This document shows positions 35,137 to 46,940 of a stretch of 64,000 bases of DNA, in pieces (within the stretch, counting starts at the first letter, position 1; each line of letters begins with the position of its first letter). The translations under genes and the position numbers were made by a program. Under the pieces are notes generated by a model that saw nothing but the letters and a program-made list of their open reading frames with translations, did no database searches and was not told where the DNA came from. The DNA is from Phaffia rhodozyma (lineage: Eukaryota; Basidiomycota; Tremellomycetes; Cystofilobasidiales; Mrakiaceae): NCBI GenBank assembly GCA_014706385.1, contig JACGZH010000005.1, positions 558,001 to 622,000 on the forward strand. Reading direction: 5' to 3'.

Positions 35137-38100
35137 TCACGTAGATGGATCATCAGAAGATGGAGCGGCAAACTTCCAGAAACTGATTGACTCATCGGAT
35201 CGTCTCGTGAGCGTGTCCACAAACATGGAGTCACTTGACAAACTCGTCAAGGATGAAGCTTCCAAAACAGGTTCTGTTGATCCAAATTCATCGACAACGT
35301 AATACTGAGTGGGGACCACAGTAACATTTGGATCACTATCGTCATCTGTTGGTGGTTCATCAGGAACAATGGTTGTATCTCCTTCTTCCTCGATACATTC
35401 ACTCCCATTCTTCTCTGCCATTGTGATCATCGACGGCCTATTCGACCTGATGGACGATCTATCTTCCTGAACCGACCTGTCGAAACGACCCTCGGGTTCT
35501 TTTACCGATATATTTCCCGTCATCATCGCTCTCCCATACATTCTTGAGAAACCGCCTGATGTATAAGGTGTTCTCCCAGCCAATATCGTCTTTCCCTCTT
35601 CGAACTGAGAGTCAGGCACAATATCATTTTCGTCCTCATTTTGATCATCCGTTTCTGAATCACTCGTCCGAGTGATAATAGGCTTCGAGTCCAATCGAGG
35701 AAGTAAGATGTTTCTTGGAGGTGGCGATGGAACCCTGCCCATCACTCTCTGCGCCTTTCTCTGAACCAACACGATACGGTTTTTAGGAGAAGGTTGACTA
35801 TTGGGAATAACAAATTCAGATGATGAGGCCGGTTCCGTCAAGGCGACTTCAGGTTCCAAAAGATTGCCGCTATTCTTCTCCCCATTCTCTTTTTTTAACA
35901 TCTCTGTTGCCTCCTCGTCATTGCCTTCGTCACTTAGTTGGATGTCGTCGAGCTCTTCATCAAGGCCATGAAGTCTCGCGAGCCGTTTTGGATTGGGTAT
36001 TGTAGTCCGTCGAAAGTGAGCCAGGAGAGAACTTTGCTGGGGTTCTTTTTCATCTTTGAATGATGGTTGATCAAGTTGAGAGTTTGGAGTCTTTGCTCTG
36101 CGTTTGGCCGGCGGGGTCTGAGAAGAAGACGGTGAGAATAGGAGTGCAGAAGGAGACGATGAACGAGATGTAGCCTTTTGACTCGAGACTAGAGGGTGAG
36201 CTATGAGGGGGCTGAAATTCCATGAGCTGGAATTTCGTTTTCTAGATGAAATAGTTTTTACAGATTCAACTGCAGGAGGAGGAGGACGTGATGGGATATC
36301 CAACCCAGGTCGTGCAGATTGCAATGGAAAGCGCGGGACCCGAAGTGATGTCAATTTGTTCTTGGGTCTCATTGGTTGACTTCCGAGTCTTCGGAGAGGT
36401 GAGAGGCGCTCATTCAATTGGGATGAAGGAACAGCTATCTCATCATCTTCGGAAAACAAGTGAGATCTGGATTCTTGTGATTGTGTGACGGACGTGGAAT
36501 TGAACGAAGAATGTATTAAATGACTAGAGGGAAGATGGCGAAGAGGGGACGACTTGTCAGGCGAGAGAGAGTTATTGCGCGAAGTTTGCTTCTCTATCAT
36601 AAATCGTGTGGACTTTAGAAATAACAAGCAGAGGAAGAGATCAGCCTCACATTTTCCAAGATAATGAATACAAGATGGGCAGGGCATCACTGACATGAGA
36701 TGGTTCATCTTGCTCTCTCCTTATCACATCCGGTCTATCCATCGATTCAGTCTTTAAACTATTTTGCACTCCATCGAGTTCATCGTTGCCTTTCTTCGAG
36801 AAAGACTGCCTTCTTGCCATCCGCTTCGAACTTTCGAGCGGAACGCTCGAACAGATAAATCTGTTGCCTATGCCAGATTCCTCACTCATCATCGTAAGAT
36901 TTGCATCTTGGTGCTGTTGTTTGAGTTTCTTCTCTCTTCTCTTCGGTAGCATCGAGCTCGCTAGTGGGACGCTCGACTGAACGGCACTATCTCCTGAGCG
37001 GAGTTTCTCGACGCTCTGAGGTTCAATCTCTCCTTTCTTCTTGCTCGATAGTAGTCTTGATCTCTCCGGTAATACACTCGATTCGACCAATCCATCTTCT
37101 GAGTCTGAATCCCTAAAACCATCATACGTCCAGTCTCGAACGATTGGTTCAGACGACTGACCAGAATCAAGAGAAGGGCCATGGTTTATGTGCCAGGAAG
37201 ATGAAGTGCGTCCGCGCGGAGGAGTCGGGGTCTGTTCCACAAGAATACGATCAGATCGTTTTTGCATAGACGGAGTAGATAGTCGCCGAGAGATTGGTTG
37301 ATTTGTGTCCAGAGTATTTGACAACGGAGGTGACAGGTGAAAATGAGGTAGAATACCAAGATCGGATCTTGACGCGGTAATTATAGCTGGGAGTTGTGAT
37401 TCATCGTGTGTCTCAGAATGGGAGGAAGATGAGGTGCTGAATTTATCATCATCTCGCAACGGATTTATCACAGAACGACTTCGTTGCAACTTGTTGGGGT
37501 GAACGATCGGTTGGCCTTGGACTGATCCGATCGGAAGAGGCTGGCTCTGGGTTTGACTCGAATTTTCAGAAACCTGAGTATGAGAATATGTTTGCTGAGA
37601 AGAGGCCGGTCTAGCTCTCTTCGGAGAAGGTGCGCCCTGTACTCTGAAAGGACCAACAACCCGAATTGGCGAGAGATGATGGTGTCGACTATGCTTCGAA
37701 GAGCTACCAGGCGTAGTCGAAGAAACAGTGATCGCTTGCAAAATTGCATCCTCCTCCTCTTCCTCCAGCTCTTCCTGAAAGATTTCTCTTGCCCCTCTCC
37801 CTTGGATGTCTTTGCTCGGTCCTGTGATGAGAACTGAGGGCTGTTCTCTCGACTTCTCCGTTTCGTCTGAAGCTCTCTGCTTTTTACTTGGCCTGGAAGG
37901 CGGTTGCCATACTCCTCTCACCTTCTCTCTTGCGGCCTTCTCTTCCTCTGCCTTTCTTGCTTCAACCTCGGCCAGCTCCTTCTTTCGTTTAGCAAAAGCC
38001 TGGTCTGATTCCCAGGCAAACTGATCCCTTCGCAGCATCCGCAGATGAGCTGCCGAATCTTTTCCCATCGGCGCGAATACGCGTAGAAGGGATTCAGAAT

Positions 38101-39193
38101 GCTGGATAGGTGATGGGTATGACGCTGGGAGTAATGGCAGAAGTGACTCGGATAAAAGAGGAGATGATGGTACTGGGGTTGGACAAGGTTCAGAAGGATC
38201 GATGCATATCGGAGTTGGATGAAGAGTAGACGCCCTGAAGGCAGCCGGCTGGTCGAAATTAAGCTCACCACTATGTGCGGTTTGAGAAGAAGGAGAGATC
38301 GTTCTTCTAGAAGTTACAAGACCAGATTGTGACACTCTAGACGTCGGTTTTTCGGGGTCCTTGGAGGCGTTCGGAGATACCATGCTCAATATTGATGCAC
38401 TGCCGGTGGTCGAACTCTCGTCGTTCATCAATCTCTCTGCCCTTGCCGACCTCGACCGAAGCACGCTTTCCATCCCTTTATCCTCGGCCTCGTTTAGCGA
38501 AGTCATTGCTTCTTTAAAAGGTGCGGCTAGTGGACTCCTCTTTCTTCTCTTATCGGCTCTCTCAAATCCAGCATCCTCTTGGCGTGCTTGTTGGGCTATC
38601 TCTTGAGGAGATAGTTCTAGCTTGACATCTATTTCATCCTCTGAACTCAAAGGCCGAAGTCTCGACCTTCCATTCTTAGTCCATTCAGATGCGACTGATG
38701 ATTTAATCAAATGCGCTTGACTAGGGGACGACATCGAGAACATTGTGGTGGTCGAGCTATTAGCGACTCTACGAGCTGTATGGTCGCCGGACATAGGCGT
38801 AGTCGATCGGGAGAGACGGTGCCCGATCACCTGGATTCCTTCATTCTCCCAATCAGTTTCCCTTTCTTTTCCTCTTCCATTGACCTCTTCCGTTCGCGCT
38901 CTTGGTTTCATACCTGAGGCATTTCTCGTTCGTTCAGATCCATGAGTACGAAAGTATTCAGTCAGATCAGTTTGACGTGCGCTTGGAAAGTTGGCCCTTC
39001 TTCGACCGGCGGTATCTATCACTGCTGTGAGGGGAGAAAAAGCAGCCGATGATGACAAGGGTGAGGACCCTCTGAAGCCCAAGTGGGTAAGAGACGTTTG
39101 ATTGCTCGTGAGCTTAGGTCCGGCTTCGGAAGGGGAAGCTTGAGGGTTTGATGAGGTGATAGTCGTGGATTTACTGAGCCAGTTCGGGGTCAT
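35137..39193 (-). CDS. Large disordered nuclear-type protein with PIP box and repeated VP-x-SQ motifs
   Basis: I do not recognise a named family. Two long frames (start at 39191-39193; stop at 35137-35139) are joined by one intron (about 36600-36690; donor GTCAGT after EPSH, acceptor near ATAG/AGAG before KQTSRNNS), giving about 1,340 residues. Almost all is Ser/Arg/Pro-rich and predicted disordered. Near the N-terminus QTDLTEYF (residues 74-81) is an exact PCNA-interacting motif (Q-x2-L-x2-YF). A charged helix (KRKKELAEVEARKAEEEKAA) lies mid-protein. Three related basic elements begin SSVLPERS, SSVPLASS and SSVPLESS (about 36790-37090), and three VP-x-SQ motifs (IVPDSQ, AVPSSQ, VIPNSQ) lie in the C-terminal half, beside a cluster of TQ/SQ. 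The layout suggests a chromatin, replication or DNA-damage factor; this is inference. Confidence 0.75.
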
Positions 39194-39655
39194 GGTTAAA
39201 GAATGGACGAGCGTGAAAGTCCGTCCGTACTAAGGAACTACGAATCTCAAGACCTGACGTCGGTCAAACCTACGTAAGGACAAATGATCGGTGAGGGGAA
39301 CAGAAAAGGGATTTCTCACCTTCGAAAGAGACGGAATCTCGATGCACAGATTGCATTCAGTACCGTACAAGAAGAGTGGCGTTGGGAAGATGTGTAGAAG
39401 CGTGTCTGCGTGTATGAATGTGTCAATCTGTCATCACGGTCGATACGATGGATGTCTCGAAAGCAGGAACGTCACCTTTGAACGCCACATTGAGCATAGC
39501 TTACGCGTCAAGTCATGTGCTCATCGTATCTTACGTAATACTATATGATTGATCGAGCGGTGAAGATCGCTTCTCTGGAGGGCTCGCGTTCCAGTCATGA
39601 GGCATACATCAGGCAATATTTGTACATAGATCGAGCGATTGAAGCGAGAGTGAGC
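39194..39655. other. Promoter of the PIP-box gene and 3' region of the MacA-type gene
   Basis: Both flanking genes are on the minus strand. No additional gene, repeat or RNA is evident in these 462 bases. Confidence 0.5.
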
Positions 39656-41363
39656 TTAGAACAGAGGCCTCAAGATCTGGTTTTCGATAATCTCTTCTCC
39701 ATCTTGTGGAATCCCTTCCCATCCTGACAATGAAGCAAGCGCTTGACCTGCTATTTTCCGTAGGTCGACCTCCTTGACCCCGTACTCATCAAGTTTCTTT
39801 CCTTCAACTCCGAGATCCTTCACCAGTTTCTCGATGGATTTCCCTACCTTCCAAGCAGCCTCTCTCTTAGAGTCTTCTTGAGTCCAGTCAGGAGCAGAAG
39901 AAGTAGGATAAAAGTTAGCCGGAATGAAGGGAAGAGCTGAAGCCAGTGAGGTGAGACCCCATGATGAGGTCGGAAGCTCTCTAGCCATGAAGGTTACAGT
40001 AGATGGAAGAGTTAGGCAAGAGCATGTTCCATGGGCGATAGAGTATCGAGCACCTAGTTTGTGACTGTATGCAGTAGGAACAATATGAGCGAAAAGGTTA
40101 TTTAACATACGAGATAAACCATTTTAGCGGATCCTGAGATGAAACAAACGTACCCAAGAGAGTGTGAAAGACCAGCAGGCCCAGAAAGCTTGTTCAGCCA
40201 GAGAGACTGCCTATTTATTATTATTATTATTATTGAATATGGGGATGCGAGCCAAGAAGCCAAAAATACGTGAGAACCAACTCTATGCGCTCAATCCGTC
40301 TTTTACAGATCCTTACCAAGCAGCAATCTGAAGTCTTCCTCTCGCGTCCAAGTCTTTTTCGTCCTTCTTGCAAGCAGGAAGAGCTTCGAACAGATCTTTG
40401 ATGGCGACCAGAGCCAAGTTTTTCATAGGGAGCTGAGCTCCCTTTCGATACAAGGTCTCCACAGCATGATCCAAGGCTCTGAAGATCATACGGACATAGA
40501 GGAACGCTGGTCAGCCCCATTGCGACTTGAGCATCAGCAGAGGACAACTTACCGGATCCCTGAAGCAATCCACAATCCTTGAGGTGTATAGAGAGAGAGC
40601 TCAGGGTCAAGAATGACAACCTGGTCAAGAGGCGAAACATGAGTGAGCGCTTTGCTTCAACATGTTATTCTCTTCACTAAGATATCAATGAGAAATGAAC
40701 ATCAGATCTCCTACCTTGGGTACAATATACGCAGAATTGACTCCGATCTTGTCGCCCTCATTTCCAGTGAATCCAGCATTCGAAGTGAACTCTGCTGCTG
40801 ACAAGGTGGTTGGGATAGCTATATGTGGGATATAATCAAGCGAATCGGCTGCTTCCTCCTCATGAAGGAAGTAAGCGATCGCCTTCGCGGCATCTATAGG
40901 GGACCCTCCACCAATTGAGATGAGGATGTTGTTCACGTTTGACTTGACCAACTTCACAGCTTCCTTGATCCCCGCGACAGCTGATTTTTTTCGATTAGGT
41001 TGAAGATCATATGGAGAGTTTCTATTTCGTGAATATACAAAGAAGAGACGATGGAAGAAATATCTCGTTGATGTAGTCTTACTCACGCGCATGTTGCCCG
41101 ATTCCTTTGTGAACATCGGCGTCGATTCCAGCATCGTTCAGAAGCTTGATAACATTATCGATTACCGGAGTCTTGGTTGCCAACGAGTTACCTGTCACAA
41201 TAATTGCCCGGATGTTCTTGTCCGAAGGGAAGGATGGAAGCAACAAGTGTACGAGCTCGGGCAACTTGGTTATGGCAGATGGTCCGTAGGTGACATTCTG
41301 ATGCTGAGTGGGGGTGTACGAGCCAGAGAGACTGGCCGCGTGAGATGAAGGGGTAGATATCAT
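39656..41363 (-). CDS. Maleylacetate reductase / iron-containing alcohol dehydrogenase
   Basis: This is a group III metal-dependent dehydrogenase of the MacA type; such enzymes reduce maleylacetate to 3-oxoadipate in aromatic degradation, using NAD(P)H. Six exons join in phase. Marks in order: NVTYGPSAITKLPELV, AIIVTGNSLATKTPV, the nucleotide-binding LISIGGGSPIDAAKAIAY, IPHIAIPTTLSAAEFTSNAG, VVILDPELSLYTPQGLW, then metal ligands in RALDHAVETLY and LGHKLGARYSIAHGTCS. No targeting signal is obvious, so cytosolic. Other iron-ADH substrates cannot be excluded; the LSAAE and GHKLGA segments favour MacA. The gene shares a promoter of about 400 bp with the Bem46-like gene; there is no nearby catechol dioxygenase, so the pathway context is missing. 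One intron contains a TTA microsatellite. Confidence 0.88.
40214..40233 (+). repeat. (TTA)n microsatellite in an intron of the MacA-type gene
   Basis: About seven TTA units, within the intron that precedes the exon encoding the GHKLGA motif on the minus strand. Confidence 0.85.
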
Positions 41364-41760
41364 GGCTACTAATGTTTATCAGGGATTCTTAGTACTTATG
41401 TCAATCTATACGATTATAACAAGATAGACACTAGACGGAGGGTGAATGAAGAGAGCAGCGAGGAGATCGAAGGAAGAAAGAGGGCGGATGGGTGGAGAGG
41501 GAAATGGAGGGCCTTCGAGACGAGAATTCACGTATCTTATCAACGCCGAATATCGCAGGTGTCAGATTACGAATATGTTCTAACCAATTCCCAACCTTCC
41601 TCACGGTAATGTGTTGCATGCTTACTCTCCTTCTACGTCGATGACCGAATGTTCGCTCTAAGAAAACCTCGATAACGCCAACCCATGTAACTTTGGTTGA
41701 ATATAATAGCACGTCATATATAGTCTAACTTGCTGCATCGGTTGGGTCCTCACTCTAAAC
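41364..41760. promoter_or_regulatory. Bidirectional promoter MacA-type gene / Bem46-like gene
   Basis: This 397-bp spacer separates two divergent ATGs. ATATAATAGCACG followed by TATATAG (41700-41725), 40-60 nt before the Bem46-like ATG, is a possible core promoter. No coding content is supported. Confidence 0.45.
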
Positions 41761-43163
41761 ATGTACTGTACCCTCGCCAGGTTGTTCAGAATCGTTTCAC
41801 ACCCATCCCCGTATCCTCGCAAGAAACTTTTAGCGCGACCGTCACATACTCGGACAATCGTGACGGCATCATCTGTTCCCTGGTATCTTGTAGCTTCCGT
41901 TCTTATAGGCCTTCCGGCCACTCTGTGGTCATACAAATGCTTGATGATGATTCTCTTTCAGAGAAAGATTCTTTACATGGGCTTCTTACCACCGGGATCT
42001 CGAACGACCGTAAGTAAAGAACTCAGCTTTCGACCGTCGGTCGGGTGATCTCTATAATTGACAAGGATCTATATGATGAATATGATGCGTCGCAGAAAAT
42101 CGACAAGACAAACTGGCTTTTGAGAGGGTTAGATATGAAGGAGCTTGAATTTCCATCCATAGGGCCCGATGGAAAAGGTGTGATCCTCAGAGGTCTGGAA
42201 CTGTCGCAGGAAAGACCTGCATCCTCCAACCGACTGACCACAAAGAAATCAGACTCTCACCCAGACAGAGTGTTGATCTATCTTCAAGGTCAGTTCTCAT
42301 CTTCTGCTAATCTTGAGCCTTTTTTCGTCAATTCAGATGTCATAATGCTGTTCGCCGCTTCTGCGCCGACTTTCTTAGGCAACATGGGTTCTCCTGTATC
42401 CCGATTGCCTCTCTTCCGCCAACTCCTTCTCTCCGATCGTTCTCCTTTCTCATCAGGGCATACCAAACTACTAATTGTACCCCCTCGGTCGTTCTATCTC
42501 TCCACTAACACGCGACCAACTCAGCCGGGACTTCTGAACGACTACCGGACAGTTCTTGAATACGCCTGGGCTAATTACCCTCAAAGCAGGATCGTACTCT
42601 ACGGACACAGCTTGGGAGGAACAGCGATTTGTTGCATGCTGAGCGAGTTGAAACATGATGAAGAGTCAAACTCAGTCGAAGGTGTTGTGTTGGAAAACGC
42701 ATTTCCGAGCGTCAAAAGAATGATAACTCAATCTCTATATCCTTCACGTGCGTTCTCCTTTCAATCGTGTCTCTTTTTTACACCTGATAGCGCGCTGAGA
42801 ATACTCCTTTTCCATCTTGTTATCCTTGAATTCTGTTCTATCCGGTCCAAAACGGTAGGATATTTACCGTATCATTACCTCACTCCATTTGTCTTCGACC
42901 CCTGGGATGCCCTATCCGCCCTCGAAACCTCGCATCCACATTCTCTGTTGTATAACACGCCGATCTTATTTCTTTCAGGCTCTAAGGATAGCTTAGTCTT
43001 GCCTTCTATGGGTAAAGAAATGTTTGAGGCCGCTCGTCTGAGAAACGGCACGATACTCCGACGATGGGTTCTTGTAGAGGGCAAAGGACACGATGATGTT
43101 TGGCAGAAAAGCACCTTTTGGGGAATGGAAGTTGGAAGTTTTCTGAAGGAAATTCAAAGATAA
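41761..43163 (+). CDS. BEM46: Bem46/ABHD13-like alpha/beta-hydrolase
   Basis: This is a membrane-anchored serine hydrolase of the fungal Bem46 family, located at ER/plasma-membrane contact regions; its substrate is not settled, and a thioesterase or lipase role is usual for relatives. Four exons. The N-terminus has one membrane span (SVPWYLVASVLIGLPATLW) followed by FLPPGSR, typical of the family. The catalytic triad is visible: nucleophile in LYGHSLGGTAIC, Asp in LSGSKDSLVLP and His in GKGHDDVW. An oxyanion strand VLIYLQGNMGSP lies upstream. Two introns are confirmed by motif continuity: LQ|GNMGSP and SLYPS|RYLPYHYLTPFV. A basic, Ser/Thr-rich pre-segment could be a mitochondrial-like signal, but Bem46 proteins commonly have a short cytosolic tail here. 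Confidence 0.88.
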
Positions 43164-43269
43164 CGGCTTGATTGCGAACTATAGGTCTTTCTTCTTTCTG
43201 CTTATGCTGAAGAGGAAGATCATATTATATATGTATTTGTACACCTTTTTCCAATTGCCAACATACCAC

Positions 43270-45042
43270 TCATCTTCTAGTCTTCGCCTTCTTCGTTTGT
43301 GGTGCGCTCAACGAAGACACATCTGCCGAAGCTGCTAAGCTTCGTCGTTTTGGTCGTCCACTACTTGTAAAAAGCTGTGGTTCCTCTTGCTCCGGTTGTA
43401 CCAGTTCGGGTTCTGCATCTTCTATATCGTTTTTGATGCTGAGGTCTGCACTTGCCAGTTGATCGACTGACGGCGTGTTTAGTTTCGTCCGTCTCGCTTG
43501 TGTCTCCGTTCCCGATACTGTCGGCTCTGTCTCTGCTGAGGACGACGGATTGTTTATTCTTGGCGCCCGAGTAGTTCTAAGCTGCGAGTTTGAGATCATT
43601 ATGATTGTAGAAGACGACGTAGAGGTGACGGATATGTTGGAATTTGTGGGCGATGTAGGGACGATGCGTGTCGTCTCAGAAGTTTCGAAATCATCTTCCA
43701 ACTGACTCGGCGAGGGCGACGGTGTTAGTGATGGCGATATTTCGGTATTATAGACAGAGGTAGCAGCGAACGAAGGGTCGGCGATGGAAGGGACACCTGG
43801 CGAAGAGACTAAAGAATTTGAAAGAGCGGATGAGACCGGAGACGAAGGATTGAGGACTAAGTTGGAGGGGTTAGATTGCGAATTTGATTCGCCTGTCTCT
43901 TGTGGCTCTTCGGACGGTAGCACATCCTCGACCATCTGGATGTCATCCGCCGTTGGCGACGGCAACCTCTCTACTTCTCTTCTTTTTCCAGTCCCGTCAT
44001 CGTCCTCCTCCTCCTGATCTTCGCCATCATTTAAGGCTATATCTGATGCATCCCCTTTCGGCGCGTCCTCAACTAACATTTTTTCGGCTTCAAGTACTTC
44101 TGTATCTACCTCATCATCCTCGGGGCCTTTAGTCTCCGGTGCAACCTCCTCGACTTGAGTCAGGTCCTGAAGGACTTTACCTAAAGCGATACTTCTTAAT
44201 CGAAGAGACCGAAGCACCGCCTGTCTCTGAGCTATGAGGGATGCGAGAGATTCTTGGCGTTCCTGTATCGCGCTATAAATATGAACATGTGTTTTAGTTG
44301 GAGGTAAGACAGGAGTCATCTGTTGTGCTATATGATTTATCGAGACCTACGTTTCAAGGTCATTCCGTTTGCCAACAGCCAAAATTTTTTGTGCAACGTC
44401 ATCGTATTCCATCTTTTGCTTGCGCTCTTCTTCTGCACTTTGAAGTCTTTCTCGTAAGGAAGCGATCTCAAGAGTGTGTTGAGGTCGTTTTCTCTCTAAA
44501 AATGAGCACATTGACGGTAAATTCGTGAGTCGAGTTTAATATTCAGCTCGAGGTGATAACATCTAGAGATTGAATACCGGCAACATACCAATCTCCTTTC
44601 CTTTGGCAGCATACGTCTCTCTCATTTTTGCTTCCATCCTCCCAACAATCCCAGCTTTCTTAACATGCAACTCCAAGTTCTTGAGTTCGACGTTGAATAC
44701 CGAGTATGCCTCAGTATTCTTATCCTCCACCGAAAGGGTTCCCCTTAGTTTAGCGGCTGGGTTTTCACTCGAGGAGGCTTCCATGTCAACATCCTTCTCG
44801 ATAGTGGACTGATTAGATCGGCGTTCCAAAGTAAGGATGTTTTTTAAAGTTTTGCGGATCCCTCGTTCATCGTTGGATAGCCGAGACTCGATAATTCGGT
44901 CTAACCGAAAGTCAAACAAGAACAAAACGAAGGATATATGAGCCAAACAATCTATGCGAGGAGACGCGTCGGACACACCTTCTTGAGCTACCGTCAGCGG
45001 CTTGAGCTTAATTGGAGGCAAGGTTGAAATGGAGGCCTCCAT
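43270..45042 (-). CDS. THO complex subunit 7 (Mft1/THOC7-like)
   Basis: THOC7 is a coiled-coil subunit of THO/TREX, which couples transcription to mRNA export and suppresses R-loops. About five exons. The N-terminal part (RIIESRLSNDERGIRKTLKN) matches the family start; AYSVFNVELKNLELHVKKAG then MEAKMRETYAA and the key RKQKMEYDDVAQKILAVGKR matches the THOC7 EYDxLAKxI element, followed by a heptad-type coiled coil (AIQERQESLASLIAQRQAVL). The C-terminal third is long, acidic then Ser/Thr-rich (for example DDEVDTEVLEAEKMLVED), ending in a basic KKAKTRR. That tail exceeds animal THOC7. Start at 45040-45042 (MEASISTLPPIKLKPL). Identification is by motif pattern, moderate to good. It is divergent from RRP46. 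Confidence 0.72.
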
Positions 45043-45283
45043 GATGTAAGTCTGCGTATGTAGTCGTCTTTTCGTATGTTTGTGAGTTGAGTTATTACGT
45101 CTGTAGAGATTTCGATACAAGATGGAAGATGAGAGTGAAGAAGAGGGAACAGAATGGTGTAGAGAATAATGTGAAATATAATTAGAATTTCTCTCTTGAA
45201 AACTCCATCAACCATCCATCCCAACTTGTCTGTTGACTTGCTATTTGTTCTTACGCCACATTTCTAGACCACAATTCAAAGCT
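45043..45283. promoter_or_regulatory. Bidirectional promoter THOC7 / RRP46
   Basis: These 241 bp between divergent start codons drive two RNA-metabolism genes. The spacer is purine-rich on + in its centre. No clear TATA box. Confidence 0.5.
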
Positions 45284-46557
45284 ATGGACGATCTTTCTCC
45301 TCGAGAAGACGGAAGGCAGCCTTCTCAGCAACGTCAATTTTCTGTAAAATTTGGAACGCTCTCCAGGGCTGATGGTAGCGCTCGAGTATCGATGGGTTCG
45401 TTTCTCTTCCTTCTCTTTCCCCCCGATAGTCAGAGTCTATCTGGTTCTTCTCAGTATACAGTATTGACTAGTTGCGGTTCAAATTTCTTTCATGAATGAC
45501 TACAATCTCATTATAATTCTATGGTCTCAGGAGCTACGACCCTTCTGGCTTCTTTCTCTGGACCCATCGAAGTTCGAATAAGGGATGAGCGATTGGATCG
45601 AGCAACACTTGAGGTCTCACATCGACCGCTAGACGGAATTTCTGGTAGGTGCTGTTTCCAGCCTTCTTGATGAACCACTCTCTGCTAATACCAACTTGTT
45701 CGTGAATTTTGTTCAGGTCTCGCTTCTAAGACACTCGCTTCAACCGTCGAGACGTCACTACTCCCCCTTCTAAATCTATCCGCACACCCTCGTTCGCTTG
45801 TACTCCTCACCATTCAAGCACTCTCCGCCCCTCCGCTTCCAGTATTCCCGAATCCCCCGAAACATACTTTGTTTGAGCCAACCACTCCCAAACGACCTCT
45901 CCGATCGCCTCCGACATCCGAAAAGGCATTATCGATAACAGCCGCCAGTTTGGCCGCGTTGGACGCCGGGTCGATAGGGATGTTAGGACTTGCGGTTGGG
46001 GCATGCTGTGCATTGTTGCCTGGTGAGGGCAAACGCTGGGTGGTTGATCCTACGTTCGAGGAAGAACGAAGTGCGGTGGCAATTTTCGGGGTTGGCTATG
46101 CTTTTGGGGCTTCCTTTAGGGTCGCTGCCGAGGAAGGCAAATTAATTGAGGGTGGAGAGAGTGTGGTTTGGTTTGAGGGTGAGGGTGAATTTGACGAAGA
46201 AGACGTAAGTGCAGTTTTTTGCTGGTCTGTTGAAACCGATTTCTCTTTCCGGTGATGAGGGGAGTATAAAGAAGCATGGTCGAATCTGCTGTTTCTTGAT
46301 ACACCTAATGATCAAAGAGTATGATACTTTGTCCTGCTCACATCCGCCTTCTCTTTTTACCTTGCATTCATCAATTTCAAAAACTACAACCTCCTTTGGA
46401 TTCAACCATATAGATCACTACCGCTCTAGCCATAACCCTCACCAACGCACGGGAGACCCACGATCAGATTCGATCGAGTTTCGAATCGCATTTCGAAGGC
46501 GATACGACAGCTGGTGGGCAGACCGAGCTTGAGTCTCAAGACGCCATGGACTTATGA
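45284..46557 (+). CDS. RRP46: Exosome core subunit Rrp46/EXOSC5 (RNase PH-like)
   Basis: Rrp46 is one of six RNase PH-like ring subunits of the RNA exosome, acting in 3'-5' processing and decay in nucleus and cytoplasm. Four exons: start MDDLSPREDGRQ; phase-1 introns after VSM and DGIS, and a phase-0 intron after EGEFDEED. Family features: FGTLSRADGSARVSMGATTLLASFSGPIEVR, where R and G of the RADGSA turn are conserved, LEVSHRPLDGISGLASKTLA, and SITAASLAALDAGSIGM, the NAASLALxDAG core. Fungal exosome PH subunits lack phosphorolytic activity, so a structural role is expected. The C-terminal helix (ITTALAITLTNARETHDQI) is typical. An insertion rich in Pro separates the two halves (EPTTPKRPLRSPPTS). 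Confidence 0.9.
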
Positions 46558-46940
46558 TCATTCTCTTAGACTTCAGCCTCTGGCTTTCTCATCTAAATCT
46601 TTTGAGTTTTGTGCAGAAGGGTCACTTGATGCTATACGACGAAAGAAAGCTCAAGAAATTCGAGTCAAGAGAATTATGAGCCCTTGACAGCTGATAAGTG
46701 ATTCATTGACAATCTACACGAGGAACAATAGCAGGAAGAGAGGGCTAAAACCTAAAATAATAAAGACAGAATAAGAAATCAAATTGGCTTAAACAGAGGA
46801 TTGACTCGAAGAAACGAACAATAGACAAGGGGGAAAGAATGAGAGACAGGGAAAAGGAACTTGGTACAAAGAGGATCAGAAGGAGAAAGACAGACAGCTA
46901 AAACCAAGAGGAAAAGGAGACAACAATAAAGAAGATAAGC
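46558..46940. other. Convergent 3' spacer
   Basis: This 383-bp region lies between the stops of RRP46 (+) and the Cys/His/Gln-rich gene (-). It is A-rich on + from 46730, consistent with the 3' UTR of the minus-strand gene. No gene seen. Confidence 0.5.
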
